A stretch of DNA of 64,000 nucleotides from contig NZ_JAMTCP010000004.1 in the NCBI RefSeq assembly GCF_024171885.1, positions 124,001-188,000 on the forward strand, given 5' to 3'. Position numbers and translations under genes: made by a program. This DNA comes from Streptoalloteichus tenebrarius (GTDB taxonomy: Bacteria; Actinomycetota; Actinomycetes; Mycobacteriales; Pseudonocardiaceae). A model generated the notes under the pieces. It was given only the letters and a program-made list of their open reading frames with translations. It searched no databases and was not told the DNA's origin. This document shows, one piece after another, positions 1-9,051 of this stretch. Position 1 is the stretch's first letter. Every line of letters starts with the position of its first letter.

Positions 1-475
1 TCTGGCGGGCGAACCACTGCCGCAGCGAGGCCAGACCCTCGATCGGCGGGCGGCCCCACACCCCGGTGCGGCGCATCGCGCGGGCCATGGCGGCGGCCAG
101 CGCCCTCTCCGGGATGAGGGTCTGGTCGAGGTAGCCGCCCGACATCCGCACGGTCTCGGCGTTGGGGGCCTCCAGGAGGGCGAGGTTGCGGGAGGCGTCG
201 GGAGGGGTGTGGCCGCCGAGCGCGGCGTGCTGCCAGGCCAGGTCGGTGGGGCGGCCCCGCGCGGGGGCGGCGGCCACGAAGGTGCCGTTACCCGGCCGCA
301 CCGTCACCAGTCCCTCCGCCGCCAGCTCGCGGACGACCCGTTGGACCGTGAGCGGCGAAACCTGGTGCTCGCGTTGGAGTTCCCGCACGGACGGCAGTCT
401 GGTCCCCGGTGGGGACCGGTCGACGAAGTCGCGGAGGGCGGACGCGAGGCGCTCCCGACTGTTACCGTTGTCCAT
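1..475 (-). CDS. MocR/PdxR-type GntR regulator, N-terminal part
   Basis: The reading frame runs from ATG at 475 leftwards off the window edge, so only about 158 residues are visible. Residues 1-75 form a GntR winged helix: a charged first helix, the stretch LPSVRELQREHQVSPLTVQR that contains the recognition helix, and a wing ending RPGNGTFVAA. After a short linker the protein continues into sequence typical of the start of a fold-type I aminotransferase domain, including GLASLRQWFARQ. This is the MocR/PdxR architecture, in which the aminotransferase-like half usually binds PLP or an amino-acid effector. The start codon overlaps that of the divergent EamA transporter, so this regulator most likely controls that exporter and itself. 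The effector cannot be read from the visible part. Confidence 0.85.
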   Translation of the reverse strand, partial: MDNGNSRERLASALRDFVDRSPPGTRLPSVRELQREHQVSPLTVQRVVRELAAEGLVTVRPGNGTFVAAAPARGRPTDLAWQHAALGGHTPPDASRNLALLEAPNAETVRMSGGYLDQTLIPERALAAAMARAMRRTGVWGRPPIEGLASLRQWFARQ

Positions 476-524
476 GTCAGGCAAGGATAGCGTTATCGCT
501 CCCAGCGCGATCACGGATAACAGT
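459..524. promoter_or_regulatory. overlapping divergent promoters and candidate MocR operator
   Basis: The two start codons overlap by two bases (474-475). TACCGT (463-468) lies five bases before the transporter ATG, and on the minus strand TATCCT (484-489) lies eight bases before the regulator ATG. Both resemble -10 boxes of leaderless transcripts. ACTGTTACCGT (459-469) and ACGGATAACAGT (513-524) form an imperfect inverted pair, and GTTATC/GATAAC is a further one in between. A regulator bound here would block both promoters. Operator function is inferred. Confidence 0.45.
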
Positions 525-1391
525 GGCCCGAGTCAGGGCGGGTGGGCGCTGGGCCTGTTCGGGGTGTTGGTCTTCAGCTTCACGCTCCCGGCCAACGCCT
601 GGGCGGTGGAGGGCTTCGACCCGGTGGCGATCACCGTCTGGCGCGCCCTGCTGCCGGGACTGCTGGCGGTGGTCATCCTGTGGCGGATGCGGGCGCCGAT
701 ACCCGACGCGCGCACGTGGTTCTCCCTGTCCGTCGGCGGACTGTGCGTGGGCGTCGGGTTCCCGTTGTTGTCCTCGGTCGCGCTGACGACGATCAACCCG
801 GCGCGGGCGGCCGTCATCATGGGCCTGCTGCCCGCGCTCACCGCCGTGTTCGCCACCCTCCTCGGCAAGGAACGCCCCTCGCCGCGCTTCTGGCTGGCCA
901 CCGTCGCGGGCCTCGTGGTGCTTCTCGCCTACCTCATGACCCGGCGGGGCGCCGGGGAACTCGGCCTGGGGACGGGCGATCTGGCGATGTTCGCCGCGAC
1001 CTGTTGTTCGGCGCTGGCGTACGTCCTCGGCGCGGACCGCGCGAAGGTGCTCGGGGGACCGCGCAGCATGTGTTGGACGCTGGTCGCCCTGCTCCCGCTG
1101 AGCGTTCCCGCCGGCATCGTCACCGCCCTCGTTCAGGATCCACAGTGGACGGTGAGAAGCACGGTCGGCCTGCTGTACCTGGCCGTCGCCTCGACCGTGA
1201 TCGGCTACTTCGCCTGGTACGCCGGCCTCGCCCGCGGCGGCATCGCCCGTGTCGGCCAGGTGCAGCAGATCCAGCCCATCCTGACCATCTGCTGGTCCGC
1301 GCTGTTCTTCGCCGACGAACTCGACGCGCTGACCTTCGTCGTCGGTGTGGTGGTCGCGCTCCTCGTCGCGGTCGGGCAACGTGTCCGTTGA
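474..1391 (+). CDS. EamA/DMT-family transporter
   Basis: This 305-residue integral membrane protein has ten hydrophobic segments in the two-repeat EamA pattern of the drug/metabolite transporter superfamily. Typical repeat features include NAWAV in helix 1, the small-residue-rich TTINPARAAVIMGLLPALTA near the end of the first repeat, and STVIGYFAWYAGLARGG in the second. Such proteins usually export metabolites or amino acids across the inner membrane. ATG at 474 is preferred because it sits just behind a TACCGT -10-like box; a later GTG at 564 would remove the first helix. The MocR-type regulator is transcribed divergently from the same spot, a pairing often seen for amino-acid exporters. The substrate is unknown. 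Confidence 0.85.
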   Translation: MSGKDSVIAPSAITDNSGPSQGGWALGLFGVLVFSFTLPANAWAVEGFDPVAITVWRALLPGLLAVVILWRMRAPIPDARTWFSLSVGGLCVGVGFPLLSSVALTTINPARAAVIMGLLPALTAVFATLLGKERPSPRFWLATVAGLVVLLAYLMTRRGAGELGLGTGDLAMFAATCCSALAYVLGADRAKVLGGPRSMCWTLVALLPLSVPAGIVTALVQDPQWTVRSTVGLLYLAVASTVIGYFAWYAGLARGGIARVGQVQQIQPILTICWSALFFADELDALTFVVGVVVALLVAVGQRVR

Positions 1392-1616
1392 CCCTCGCGA
1401 CGCGGTGCCGGGGCGGAAAATCCGTGGGTCCGGTGATCAGGAGCGCGTTACTGTCCCGAACGCGCGGCACTTCCGCCGATGCGGAGAGCGGGCGCACGCG
1501 CCAGGGCGTCCGGCGCTCACACCTGAACCGGGACCGGAAGGCGCTCCCGGGCCGCGGGCGACAGGCGCTGTTCCGCTCACCGACGACGGGTGGACTCACC
1601 GACACGAGGAGCACGC

Positions 1617-3440
1617 GTGGTGAACAGCGCCAGCCCCGCCGGAACGCGTGAACGGACCGACGAGGAGGACGAACCGGCAACCGCGGAAGACGCCCAGAAG
1701 CCCCGGGTGAACTGGCGCGACCTCGTCCGGGTCACCCGGGGTCACCGGACCGCGATCGCCGCGGCCCTGGGGCTGACGCTGGTCGGCGGAGCGATGGGCC
1801 TGGCACAGCCGCTGCTGGCGACCCGGACCATCGAGGAGTTCTCCCACGACCGCCCCTACGCCCTGCTGTTGACCCTGCTGGCCGTGGTGTTCGTGGCCGA
1901 GGCCGTGATCACCGCGCTGGGCCACTACCTGCTCGAACGCACGGGGGAGGGCATCGTCCTCGGCCTGCGGCTGCGGATCGTCGACCGGGTGCTGCGCTGG
2001 CCGATGCACCACTACCAGCGGCACCGGCTCGGCGACCTGCTCACCCGCACCGCCAGCGACACCACGCTGCTGCGCGACTCGCTCGCCTACGACCTCGTGG
2101 AGGCCAGCGTCGGCGTGTTCGTCATCCTCGGCGGGCTCGCCACCATGATCTGGCTGGACGCGACGCTGTTCCTGGTCGTGGCCGCGATCACGGGCGCCAT
2201 CGGCGGCCTGACCCTGTTGCTCCTGAAGGGGATCCGCCGCTCGGTGGAGGACGCCCAGGACAGCCTCGGCGGCATGAGCGCCGAACTCGAACGCGCCCTG
2301 TCCGCCATCCGCACCGTGCGGGTCCTGCGCGCCGAGGACCGCGAACGGGACCGCATCGGCGCCCTCGCGCGCACCGCCTACGCGAACAGCCTCCAGGCCG
2401 CCAGGAACAACGCGCTGATCAACCCCGCGATGACCCTGGCCGTGCACGGGGCGATGATCACCGTGCTCGTGGTGGGCGGGATGCGGGTGGCCAGCGGCGG
2501 CGCCTCACTGGCCGAGCTGGTCGGCTTCCTCCTCTACGTCAGCTACGTCGCCACGCCCATGGCCAACCTGTTCGACGTGTTCGCCACGCTCCAACGGGGC
2601 TTGGCCGCCCTCCAGCGGGTGGAGGACGTCGCCAGGATCCCCACCGAGGACGAGGAGATCCGGCAGCCGGCGACCACCCGCCCCCGCGCCCCGCACCGGG
2701 AGCACCGCGGCCCCGGCGCCGACGTCCCCGCGGTCGAGTTCCGGGACGTGAGCTTCGCCTACGAGCCGAACCGACCCGTGCTGCGGGACGTCTCGTTCCG
2801 CGTCGCCCGCAACAGCCACGTCGCGTTGGTCGGCCCGTCAGGAGCGGGCAAGTCCACGGTCTTCGCGCTCATCGCGCGCTTCTACGACCCGCAGGCCGGG
2901 ACCATCCTGCTGGACGGGCGCGACACGACCCACGAGATGACCGTCGAGGAGTGCCGCGCGGCGATCAGCCTGGTGGAACAGAGCGCCCCGGTCATGCACG
3001 GCACGGTGCGGGAGAACATCACCTACGCCAAACCCGACGCCTCCGACGCCGAGATCGCGCGGGCGGTGGAGCTGGCCAGCCTCGACGACCTGGTGCGCCG
3101 GCTCCCGCAGGGGCTGGACACGCCGGTGGGGGAGCACGGCAGTGCGCTGTCCGGCGGGGAGCAGCAGCGGGTCGCCATCGCCCGCGCCCTGCTGCCGCGC
3201 CCGCGGCTGCTGTTGATGGACGAGCCCACCTCGCACCTGGACGCGGCCAACGAGGCCGCCCTGACCCGCACCATCGAGCAGATCAGCGGCGAGTGCACGT
3301 TGCTGGTGATCGCGCACCGACCGTCCACCATCCGCGCGGCGGACAGCGTCATCGTCCTCGACCAGGGACGGGTCCAGGCGACGGGACATCACTCACGGGT
3401 GGCCGGACTTCTCGGCTCCCACCAGGACCTCGCCCGGTGA
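1617..3440 (+). CDS. ABC exporter, fused membrane and ATPase domains
   Basis: The product (about 607 residues) is a half-transporter: a six-helix type IV exporter membrane domain (about residues 40-330) followed by a nucleotide-binding domain. Walker A GPSGAGKST is near residue 404, the signature LSGGEQQR near 511, Walker B LLLMDEPTS near 530 and the H-loop IAHRPSTIR after it. It should act as a homodimer or heterodimer that expels lipids, peptides or drugs. GTG at 1617 (or the adjacent GTG at 1620) is chosen because GAGGA lies about seven bases upstream. The N-terminus is acidic and probably cytoplasmic. No partner half-transporter is adjacent, which favours a homodimer. The substrate is unknown. 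Confidence 0.9.
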   Translation: MVNSASPAGTRERTDEEDEPATAEDAQKPRVNWRDLVRVTRGHRTAIAAALGLTLVGGAMGLAQPLLATRTIEEFSHDRPYALLLTLLAVVFVAEAVITALGHYLLERTGEGIVLGLRLRIVDRVLRWPMHHYQRHRLGDLLTRTASDTTLLRDSLAYDLVEASVGVFVILGGLATMIWLDATLFLVVAAITGAIGGLTLLLLKGIRRSVEDAQDSLGGMSAELERALSAIRTVRVLRAEDRERDRIGALARTAYANSLQAARNNALINPAMTLAVHGAMITVLVVGGMRVASGGASLAELVGFLLYVSYVATPMANLFDVFATLQRGLAALQRVEDVARIPTEDEEIRQPATTRPRAPHREHRGPGADVPAVEFRDVSFAYEPNRPVLRDVSFRVARNSHVALVGPSGAGKSTVFALIARFYDPQAGTILLDGRDTTHEMTVEECRAAISLVEQSAPVMHGTVRENITYAKPDASDAEIARAVELASLDDLVRRLPQGLDTPVGEHGSALSGGEQQRVAIARALLPRPRLLLMDEPTSHLDAANEAALTRTIEQISGECTLLVIAHRPSTIRAADSVIVLDQGRVQATGHHSRVAGLLGSHQDLAR

Positions 3441-3480
3441 ACGCACTCCCAGGACGTCCCCGTCACACGGGTCAGGCGGG

Positions 3481-4713
3481 TCACGCGGGTCGCACGGGGT
3501 CTGTCGCCGACGTCGGGGCGACGCCCTCGGTCGTCGTCGAGGGCGGTCGCACCGCCCTGACCCCGAACGCGGCCAGGAGCACCACGAGCGCCGGCACGGC
3601 CAGACCCACCGTCAGACCGGCGCTGTCCGCCACCAGGCCGATCACCGTGGGTCCGGTGAAGAACCCCAGGTAGCCGAGCGTGGAGATGTTCGCGATGGCG
3701 TGGGTCGGGTGGACCCCCACGACCCGGCCGCTGGCGGCGAAGGTGAGCGGGAAGGTGTACGACAGGCCGAGCCCGAACAACGCGAAACCCACCAGTCCCG
3801 CGACCGTGCCGCCGACCAGGAGCGCGGCGCCCATGCCCGCACCCGCCGTCACCACCCCGGCCAGGAACGCCCGCTGCGGGCCAACGCGGTTGATCAGGTG
3901 GTCGCCGCAGAGCCGGCCGAGGAACATCGACCCGGCGAACGCGCCGAACCCGACCGCCGCGACGGCCGAGCTGGCGTGCGCCTCGTCATGGAGGTAGACC
4001 GCGGACCAGTCGTTGGCCGCGCCCTCGGCCAGCGCGACGCAGAACGCCAACGCCCCCAGGGCGACCAGGCGCGCCGGCCACCGGCCACCCGGGTGTTGGG
4101 TCGTCCCGGACGACCTCGCCCCGTCGACCGAGGAGGGCAGGAGACCTCGGGTGGTCGCCACGCCGAAGAGCGCGACGAGGACGCTGGTGCAGGCGAAGTG
4201 CGCGGTGATGGACAGGTGGGCCTGTTCGGCGGCGGCGCCCAGCAGGGAGCCGCTGATCACGCCGAGGCTGTGCCACGCGTGGATGCCGGACAGCAACGAC
4301 CGGCCGGCCCGCCGCTCCACCGCGACGCCATGGGAGTTCATCGCGACGTCGACCACGCTGTTGGCGACGGCGAAGACCACCAGGGCGGCGGCCAGACCCG
4401 CGAGGTTCCCGGCGAGGAGTACGGCGGAGAGGCTGAGCGCGAAGACCGGCACGGCGATCCGCAGCGTGGTGGCGCTGCCGAACCTCGGTGTGAGCCACCC
4501 GCCCAGTCGGAGGCCGAGCAGGGCGCCGAGGTTGAGGCCGGCGAAGGCCACGGCGAGGTCACCGTCGTCCAGGCCGAGCTGGTGCTTGATCGACGGCGTG
4601 CGGGCCGCCCACGTGGCGAACAACAGGCCGGTGAGGAAGAACGTCAGGCGGACCGACCGCAGGGCCACCCGGGAAGCGCGGTCGGGAACGCGCGGTGACG
4701 AGACGGAGCGCAT
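3481..4713 (-). CDS. MFS transporter, YbjJ-like
   Basis: This 410-residue protein has about twelve transmembrane helices. The start of helix 1 (FFLTGLLFATWAARTPSIK), followed by LGLDDGDLAVAFAGLNLGALLG, is characteristic of the YbjJ-like subfamily of the major facilitator superfamily, whose substrates are mostly unknown. ATG at 4713 is chosen because GAGGGA lies a few bases upstream; an in-frame ATG at 4728 is the alternative. The gene converges on the ABC exporter with only 40 bases between the stops and no clear terminator hairpin. The downstream side, at its promoter, borders a zone of decayed genes. Confidence 0.85.
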   Translation of the reverse strand: MRSVSSPRVPDRASRVALRSVRLTFFLTGLLFATWAARTPSIKHQLGLDDGDLAVAFAGLNLGALLGLRLGGWLTPRFGSATTLRIAVPVFALSLSAVLLAGNLAGLAAALVVFAVANSVVDVAMNSHGVAVERRAGRSLLSGIHAWHSLGVISGSLLGAAAEQAHLSITAHFACTSVLVALFGVATTRGLLPSSVDGARSSGTTQHPGGRWPARLVALGALAFCVALAEGAANDWSAVYLHDEAHASSAVAAVGFGAFAGSMFLGRLCGDHLINRVGPQRAFLAGVVTAGAGMGAALLVGGTVAGLVGFALFGLGLSYTFPLTFAASGRVVGVHPTHAIANISTLGYLGFFTGPTVIGLVADSAGLTVGLAVPALVVLLAAFGVRAVRPPSTTTEGVAPTSATDPVRPA

Positions 4714-4947
4714 GGGTCTCCCTCGCATCGAGAATGCTCCCCCAAGCCGGACCGCGGAGATTTTGTCAGGGACGGAACCCTGGTCGCACCGTTCTGTCCA
4801 TGAGCTGGTCGACGGAGCCGGGGGAGCGCGTCGCCCGCGACCCGTCTCTTCCCGGTCCCGAACGCCGTGCACGTCGTGCTCGGCCTGCCTCGTCGACCCG
4901 TCGGGACGGGCGAAGGCGCGTGCCGTCCTGCGGTAACGTCCCCTGCC

Positions 4948-5271
4948 GTGGTCGATGACCCCAGGCGCGTGGTGGAAGCGGGGTACGACGCCATCACCGA
5001 CCGGTACGTCAACTGGTCCCTGCGGATCGCGGAGTGGCTGCGCCCCGAGGGGCTGTTCCTGGCCTCACTGGGTTGTCGGGGCAGTGACAGCGTCGAGGCT
5101 GACTGGCTCGGCGTGCCCATGTACTTCAGCAGCCACGACGCGTCGACCAACCGCGAACTGCTCCAGAATGCCGGTTTCACGCTGCTGGTGGACGAACTGG
5201 TCACCATGCACGAGCCGGAGGGGCCGGCGACCTTTCACTGGGTGATGGCCAGGACCGCCACCTCGATCTGA
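4948..5271 (+). pseudogene. SAM methyltransferase remnant lacking its core
   Basis: The frame from GTG 4948 encodes 107 residues. Its beginning, VVEAGYDAITDRYVNW, matches the first helix of a family of class I SAM-dependent methyltransferases. The next residues, LRIAEWLRPEGLFLASLG, already belong to the strand after motif III. The whole SAM-binding core (normally about 100 residues, with the GxGxG loop) is missing, yet the reading frame is kept and the C-terminal half (WLGVPMYFSSHDASTNRELL onward) is intact. I read this as an in-frame internal deletion that leaves a non-functional gene. It lies next to degraded insertion sequences, in keeping with local rearrangement. Confidence 0.7.
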
Positions 5272-5327
5272 CACCCGACGCGTTCCAGTGATCGTGGGTG
5301 TGGTCGTTGAAGCAGCAGGATCTGTAC

Positions 5328-5359
5328 CCCTGATTGCTTCAGTGCTGGCTGAAAAAATC
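5328..5359. repeat. 32-base dispersed element, copy 1
   Basis: CCCTGATTGCTTCAGTG followed by an A-rich stretch. It matches copies at 16467-16498 (24 of 32 positions) and 22824-22855. The element is AT-rich for this genome and lies outside genes. Here it directly precedes the first degraded IS copy. Function unknown. Confidence 0.5.
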
Positions 5360-5374
5360 CACACCGGCGGGGCG

Positions 5375-5960
5375 AGAGCGGACGACCAACAAGCAATGAC
5401 AGGCAATCGAGGGGCTGTTGTCCGCCTCCGGCGCGAAGGGACGCCCACTGGTGGACGCCGCCGGGTGATCAACGCGTGGCTGCTCAAGGCCAAGACGGGT
5501 AAGGCATGGCGTGACCTGCCGGAACGGCATAGGCCAGCCCTGGGAGAGGTGTCGCCAACCGGTTCTTGCGGTGGTCACGCACCCGAACCCTGGCTCTGGC
5601 GCCTCGGGTGCGGGTGGTCGCCGAGGTGATCAACGAACGCGACCGGGAAGTCCGGGATGGACTCCAGCACCGTGCGCACCCACCAGCACACCGCGCAGGC
5701 CCAGGGCAGTAGCGCCCGCCGCACCTCCGCGTCCCGCACAGGGAGGGCGGATCATGCGGCGGGCGCCGGGAGCCAGGTGATCATGCGCTCGGTCCGCTCC
5801 CGCGACTCTCGACCCTGGCTCCTCCCCACGCCGCACCGTGGTCGAACGCCGCTTCAACCGGCTCACGCGGTTCCGCGCGATCGCCCCGCTACGGCAGGAC
5901 CACCATCTCCTACCGAGACGTGATCAACCTGGCAACCAGCTCATCTGGCCTTGAGGACAG
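5375..5960 (+). mobile_element. degraded IS5-like element, copy 1
   Basis: Fragments of an IS5-family transposase can be read in changing frames: GRRRVINAWLLKAKTG, then WRDLPER, then a piece resembling VDSSTVRTHQHTAQAQG, and finally NRLTRFRAIA and a CTTGAGGACAG right end at about 5950-5960. Stops and frameshifts interrupt every reading frame and the left inverted repeat seen in copies 2 and 3 is absent. The element cannot encode a transposase. The right end is only eight bases from the left end of copy 2, so the two remnants lie in tandem. Confidence 0.7.
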
Positions 5961-5968
5961 ACCCTCGG

Positions 5969-6653
5969 GCCTGTTCTCAAAGCTGGTGTGGCTGATCTTT
6001 GATCCCGGGGCGTCGTATGCGGGCACGAGTTGACCGGCGAGCAGTGGCAGGCGATCGCATCGCTGTGCCCGCCTCCGGCGCGAAGGAAGGCCCACGGATG
6101 GACGAGGCGTCGCGTGATCAGCGGGATGCTGTTCAGGGCGAAGACGGGTGTGGCGTGACCTGCCCGGAACGGTATGGGCCGTGGAAGAGGTGTCGACAAC
6201 CGGTTCTGGCGGTGGTCGCCCACCGGAACCTCTGGTGACGGGGGTGCGGGTGACCGCCGAGGCGATCAACGAACTCGACTAGGAAGTCCGGGGTCGACTC
6301 CAGCACCGTGCTCGCTCACCAGCACACCGCACCACCGGCCCGAACCGGTTGATCACGTCATCGGCCGCTTCCGGCGGCGGGCCGTCAACCAAGACCCATT
6401 CCGGTGGGTGGCGGGCATGGCCGACCGGCGACCCGCCCCCCACCGGGAGATCGCAGGCAAGGGCTACACCAACCGTGTGCCATCCGCGCCGCGCGCCGCC
6501 GTCGCAGGTTTCGGACCACCATCCCGGAACGCCGTGACCAGCAAGCCAGCTCACGCAGTTCCGTGCGATCGCCACCCGCGATGACAAGTCGGCCCTGTGC
6601 CACCGAGCCGTGATCGACCTGGCCACCCACACGACCTGGCTTTGAGGACAGGC
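5969..6653 (+). mobile_element. degraded IS5-like element, copy 2
   Basis: The left end GCCTGTTCTCAAAGC (5969-5983) and right end GCTTTGAGGACAGG (6639-6652) are inverted repeats. Inside are transposase fragments in several frames, including RRVISGMLFRAKTGVA, WKRCRQPVLAVVAHRN, a middle-domain piece AIRAARRRRRFRTTIPERRD and a C-terminal piece FRAIATRD. This copy keeps more of the middle than the other two. It is interrupted by stops and frameshifts and is inactive. Confidence 0.75.
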
Positions 6654-6726
6654 CCCAGCGTGGAGGTCGGCGAAGGCAGGGAAGACAGGACTGTGCTGGC
6701 CGGCGCGGGCCGACCAGACTGGGGGA

Positions 6727-7782
6727 GTGAAGCCGTCGGCGGACCGGGTGTTGCGCGACCTGACGAGGGCGGCCGGGCAGGGCGCGAGTTCCGACAAGCT
6801 GGGCGAGCTGGTCTCCCGGGTGCTCGCGCCGGTGGTGGCGCACGACGCCCTGCGCCTGGTGGGGACCAGTCCCTCGGCTGGCTTCGGGCCGGCGTCGTTC
6901 AGCTTCTGGTGTGGCTACGAACCCGATTTCGGGTGGTCGCTGCTCTTCAACTGCTACGCCGACAGGGACCCCTGTCCGCTGGAGGAACTCGCCCGCCGGT
7001 CCGTGCCGGCGGCGGTCGTCGGGGCCGACACCCGAGCCGAGTGGCGTGACCGGATCACCAGGAGTCTGTTCGCCGACCACGGCGTCGGGTGCGAGTTGCG
7101 CCTGGTTCTGCGGGACGGGCGCGGGGTGTGGGGGACGCTCGGCCTGCTCCGCGCGGAGGGCGGCCGGCCCTTCGACGCGGATGACCTGAGCCGGGTGGCG
7201 CGCTGGGGCCCGGCCCTGATCTCCGTCCTGCGCGGGTACGTCACGTCGGCGCCGCTCGCGCCGGCCGTGTCCGCCCCGCCGGCCGGCGTGCTCGTGGTGG
7301 GCTCCGATCACCTGATCCGGTCGGCCACGGCGTCGGCCTTCCACTGGCGGGAGCGGTTGCGTCGCCACCAGCACGCTCCGGCGTTCACGGGTGAGGTGTT
7401 CTTCGCGGGGATGTCGGCGCAGGCGCGCAAGCACGCGCGTGACCCCCGCGCGGCGCCCGCGCTCGTGGTGGGGCCGGCGGCGAGCTACGGCCGCTGGATC
7501 GTCTGCCACGGCCAGCCGCTCGATGACGAGGGGGTCGGGGACGTCGCGATCGTCCTCCAGTCCGCCACCACGGATCAGGTTCTGCCGGTGTTCTGCGACT
7601 GGTACGGCATCACCGCGCGGGAACGCCAGATCGTCGCCTCGTTGGCCCAGGGGGCCGCGCCCAAGCAGATCGCCCGTCGCCTTGACCTGTCGCCGCACAC
7701 CGTCAACGACCACCTGAAGGCGGTGTTCCGCAAGACGGGGGCGAGCGGGCGGGACGAACTCCTCGCCGCGCTCGGCAACTGA
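6727..7782 (+). CDS. LuxR-type transcriptional regulator
   Basis: This 351-residue protein has a C-terminal LuxR/GerE helix-turn-helix at about residues 285-345 (ITARERQIVASLAQG, then PKQIARRLDLSPHTVNDHLK). The upstream 270 residues look like a GAF-type sensory region with no receiver domain or P-loop, so it is neither a classical response regulator nor a LAL protein. Start GTG 6727 is preceded by a run of G bases close to the codon; the start is therefore less certain than the rest. It begins 73 bases after the second IS remnant and converges on the DUF6492-like gene. A short CGCGTCGCGACGCG palindrome (7784-7797) follows the stop. Target genes are unknown. Confidence 0.85.
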   Translation: MKPSADRVLRDLTRAAGQGASSDKLGELVSRVLAPVVAHDALRLVGTSPSAGFGPASFSFWCGYEPDFGWSLLFNCYADRDPCPLEELARRSVPAAVVGADTRAEWRDRITRSLFADHGVGCELRLVLRDGRGVWGTLGLLRAEGGRPFDADDLSRVARWGPALISVLRGYVTSAPLAPAVSAPPAGVLVVGSDHLIRSATASAFHWRERLRRHQHAPAFTGEVFFAGMSAQARKHARDPRAAPALVVGPAASYGRWIVCHGQPLDDEGVGDVAIVLQSATTDQVLPVFCDWYGITARERQIVASLAQGAAPKQIARRLDLSPHTVNDHLKAVFRKTGASGRDELLAALGN

Positions 7783-7808
7783 CCGCGTCGCGACGCGTGG
7801 CGTGGTCG

Positions 7809-8825
7809 TCAGAGCGTGAGAGGGCGCGCGGCGTGGTCGATCGTCAGGAGGCCGTGGTCGAGGCGCAGCCGCAGCGGCACGGGCCGCACCGTTCCGGATT
7901 CGCGGAGTGCCTCGGGGATGTAGTCCATGGTCGCGAGGCGCTCGGTGTAGTGCAGGAAACGGTGGCAGCCCACGGCGTCCAGAGGCGTGCGCCGGGCGGC
8001 CTCCACCAGCTCGGGCAGGGTGAAGCCGGATGGCTCGTCGGCTTGGATGATCTCGACGGTGCGCAGGTGCCGGTGGCGGACCAGGTGCGGGAAGCGCTGG
8101 CCGGCGAAGTGTCGGTAGAGGACGTACTCGGAGGCTCCCGTCCACTTCTCGGTGTTGGCGGTGGCGAGGAACGCGCGCCAGAACGGCCCGGGGTGGGCGT
8201 GGCGGACGCGCTGGGTGAGGTCGTTCAGGATGGCGCGGTCGAAGACCATGTGGTGGTGCATTCCGCTGTAGGGGTCGAGTGGCCGCCAGCCGGGGACCAG
8301 GCGTCTGGCGGCGTCGAGGGCGGAGTGTCGGGGCGGGAGCTGGTGGTGGCGGGTGCCCGGTCGCCAGTAGAGCGGATAGCCGTAGGGGAGCAGCGACCGT
8401 CGTCGCGTGTCGACGAAGGTGGTGTCGCGGAGAAGCGCCATGTCGGAGTCGACGACCAGGACGTGGTCGGGGGTGTTCTGGGGCAGCAGGTCGAAACACC
8501 GCAACTTCACCAGTTGTTGGAAGTACCAGGAGGCGTTGCCGGGATCGCGTCCGGTGTCGAGGAGAGCGGCGTTGATCTCCGCTGTGCTGGGAACGCAGCG
8601 TCGTTCGTCAATCCAGATGATCCGTGGGTCCTGGACGGGTGGTGTGTGGGGAAACCGTTGCGCCACAACGTGCAGCGCGGAAACCGGGTTGCGGCAGTGC
8701 CTCAGGATGCTGGACAGGCAGACACCCAGGCCGGGTAGATCCTTCGAGGCGGCCAGGACCAGCACGGCGACCGGTGGCAGATCGGGCACGGTCGCGCCGG
8801 TGGTGACCGTCGCTGGTGCTGGCAT
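7809..8825 (-). CDS. DUF6492-like putative glycosyltransferase
   Basis: The 338-residue product starts with a GT-A-like strand (PPVAVLVLAASKDLPGL) and carries a DxD-type motif in HVLVVDSDMALLRDT (residues 126-128), which in GT-A glycosyltransferases holds the metal and nucleotide sugar. Further conserved-looking blocks are SWYFQQLVKL, GMHHHMVFDR and WTGASEYVLYRHF. The pattern fits the DUF6492 family, predicted but not shown to be glycosyltransferases. No signal peptide or membrane segment is evident, so it is probably cytoplasmic. It stands alone, convergent with the LuxR gene, with 226 bases of promoter region before the divergent methyltransferase. Acceptor and donor are unknown. Confidence 0.7.
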   Translation of the reverse strand: MPAPATVTTGATVPDLPPVAVLVLAASKDLPGLGVCLSSILRHCRNPVSALHVVAQRFPHTPPVQDPRIIWIDERRCVPSTAEINAALLDTGRDPGNASWYFQQLVKLRCFDLLPQNTPDHVLVVDSDMALLRDTTFVDTRRRSLLPYGYPLYWRPGTRHHQLPPRHSALDAARRLVPGWRPLDPYSGMHHHMVFDRAILNDLTQRVRHAHPGPFWRAFLATANTEKWTGASEYVLYRHFAGQRFPHLVRHRHLRTVEIIQADEPSGFTLPELVEAARRTPLDAVGCHRFLHYTERLATMDYIPEALRESGTVRPVPLRLRLDHGLLTIDHAARPLTL

Positions 8826-9051
8826 CGTGGAGCGTCCTTCCTGGCGGCGGACGAACGAGACCCGGTGAGCAGGCTGCGTGTTCTCCTTTCCGGGCCGAGT
8901 GGCTCCCGTGCTTGTCGCGCCCGAGCGAACTGTCCTGTGTGGACAGTATGCCTGCGGTGTCGTGATCGTGCCGGCGCCCGGTCGAGCCGAGGGCGGTGAC
9001 GGGGGAACAAAGTCAATCGCTCTCCGGCGGGAGCGTCGTTAGCCTCACCGC

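Noticed and set aside
5360-5400. Extension of the 32-base element to a second shared block GACCAAC
   Set aside because: In copy 1 that block is explained by the start of the IS transposase sequence, so the likeness to the other copies may be chance.
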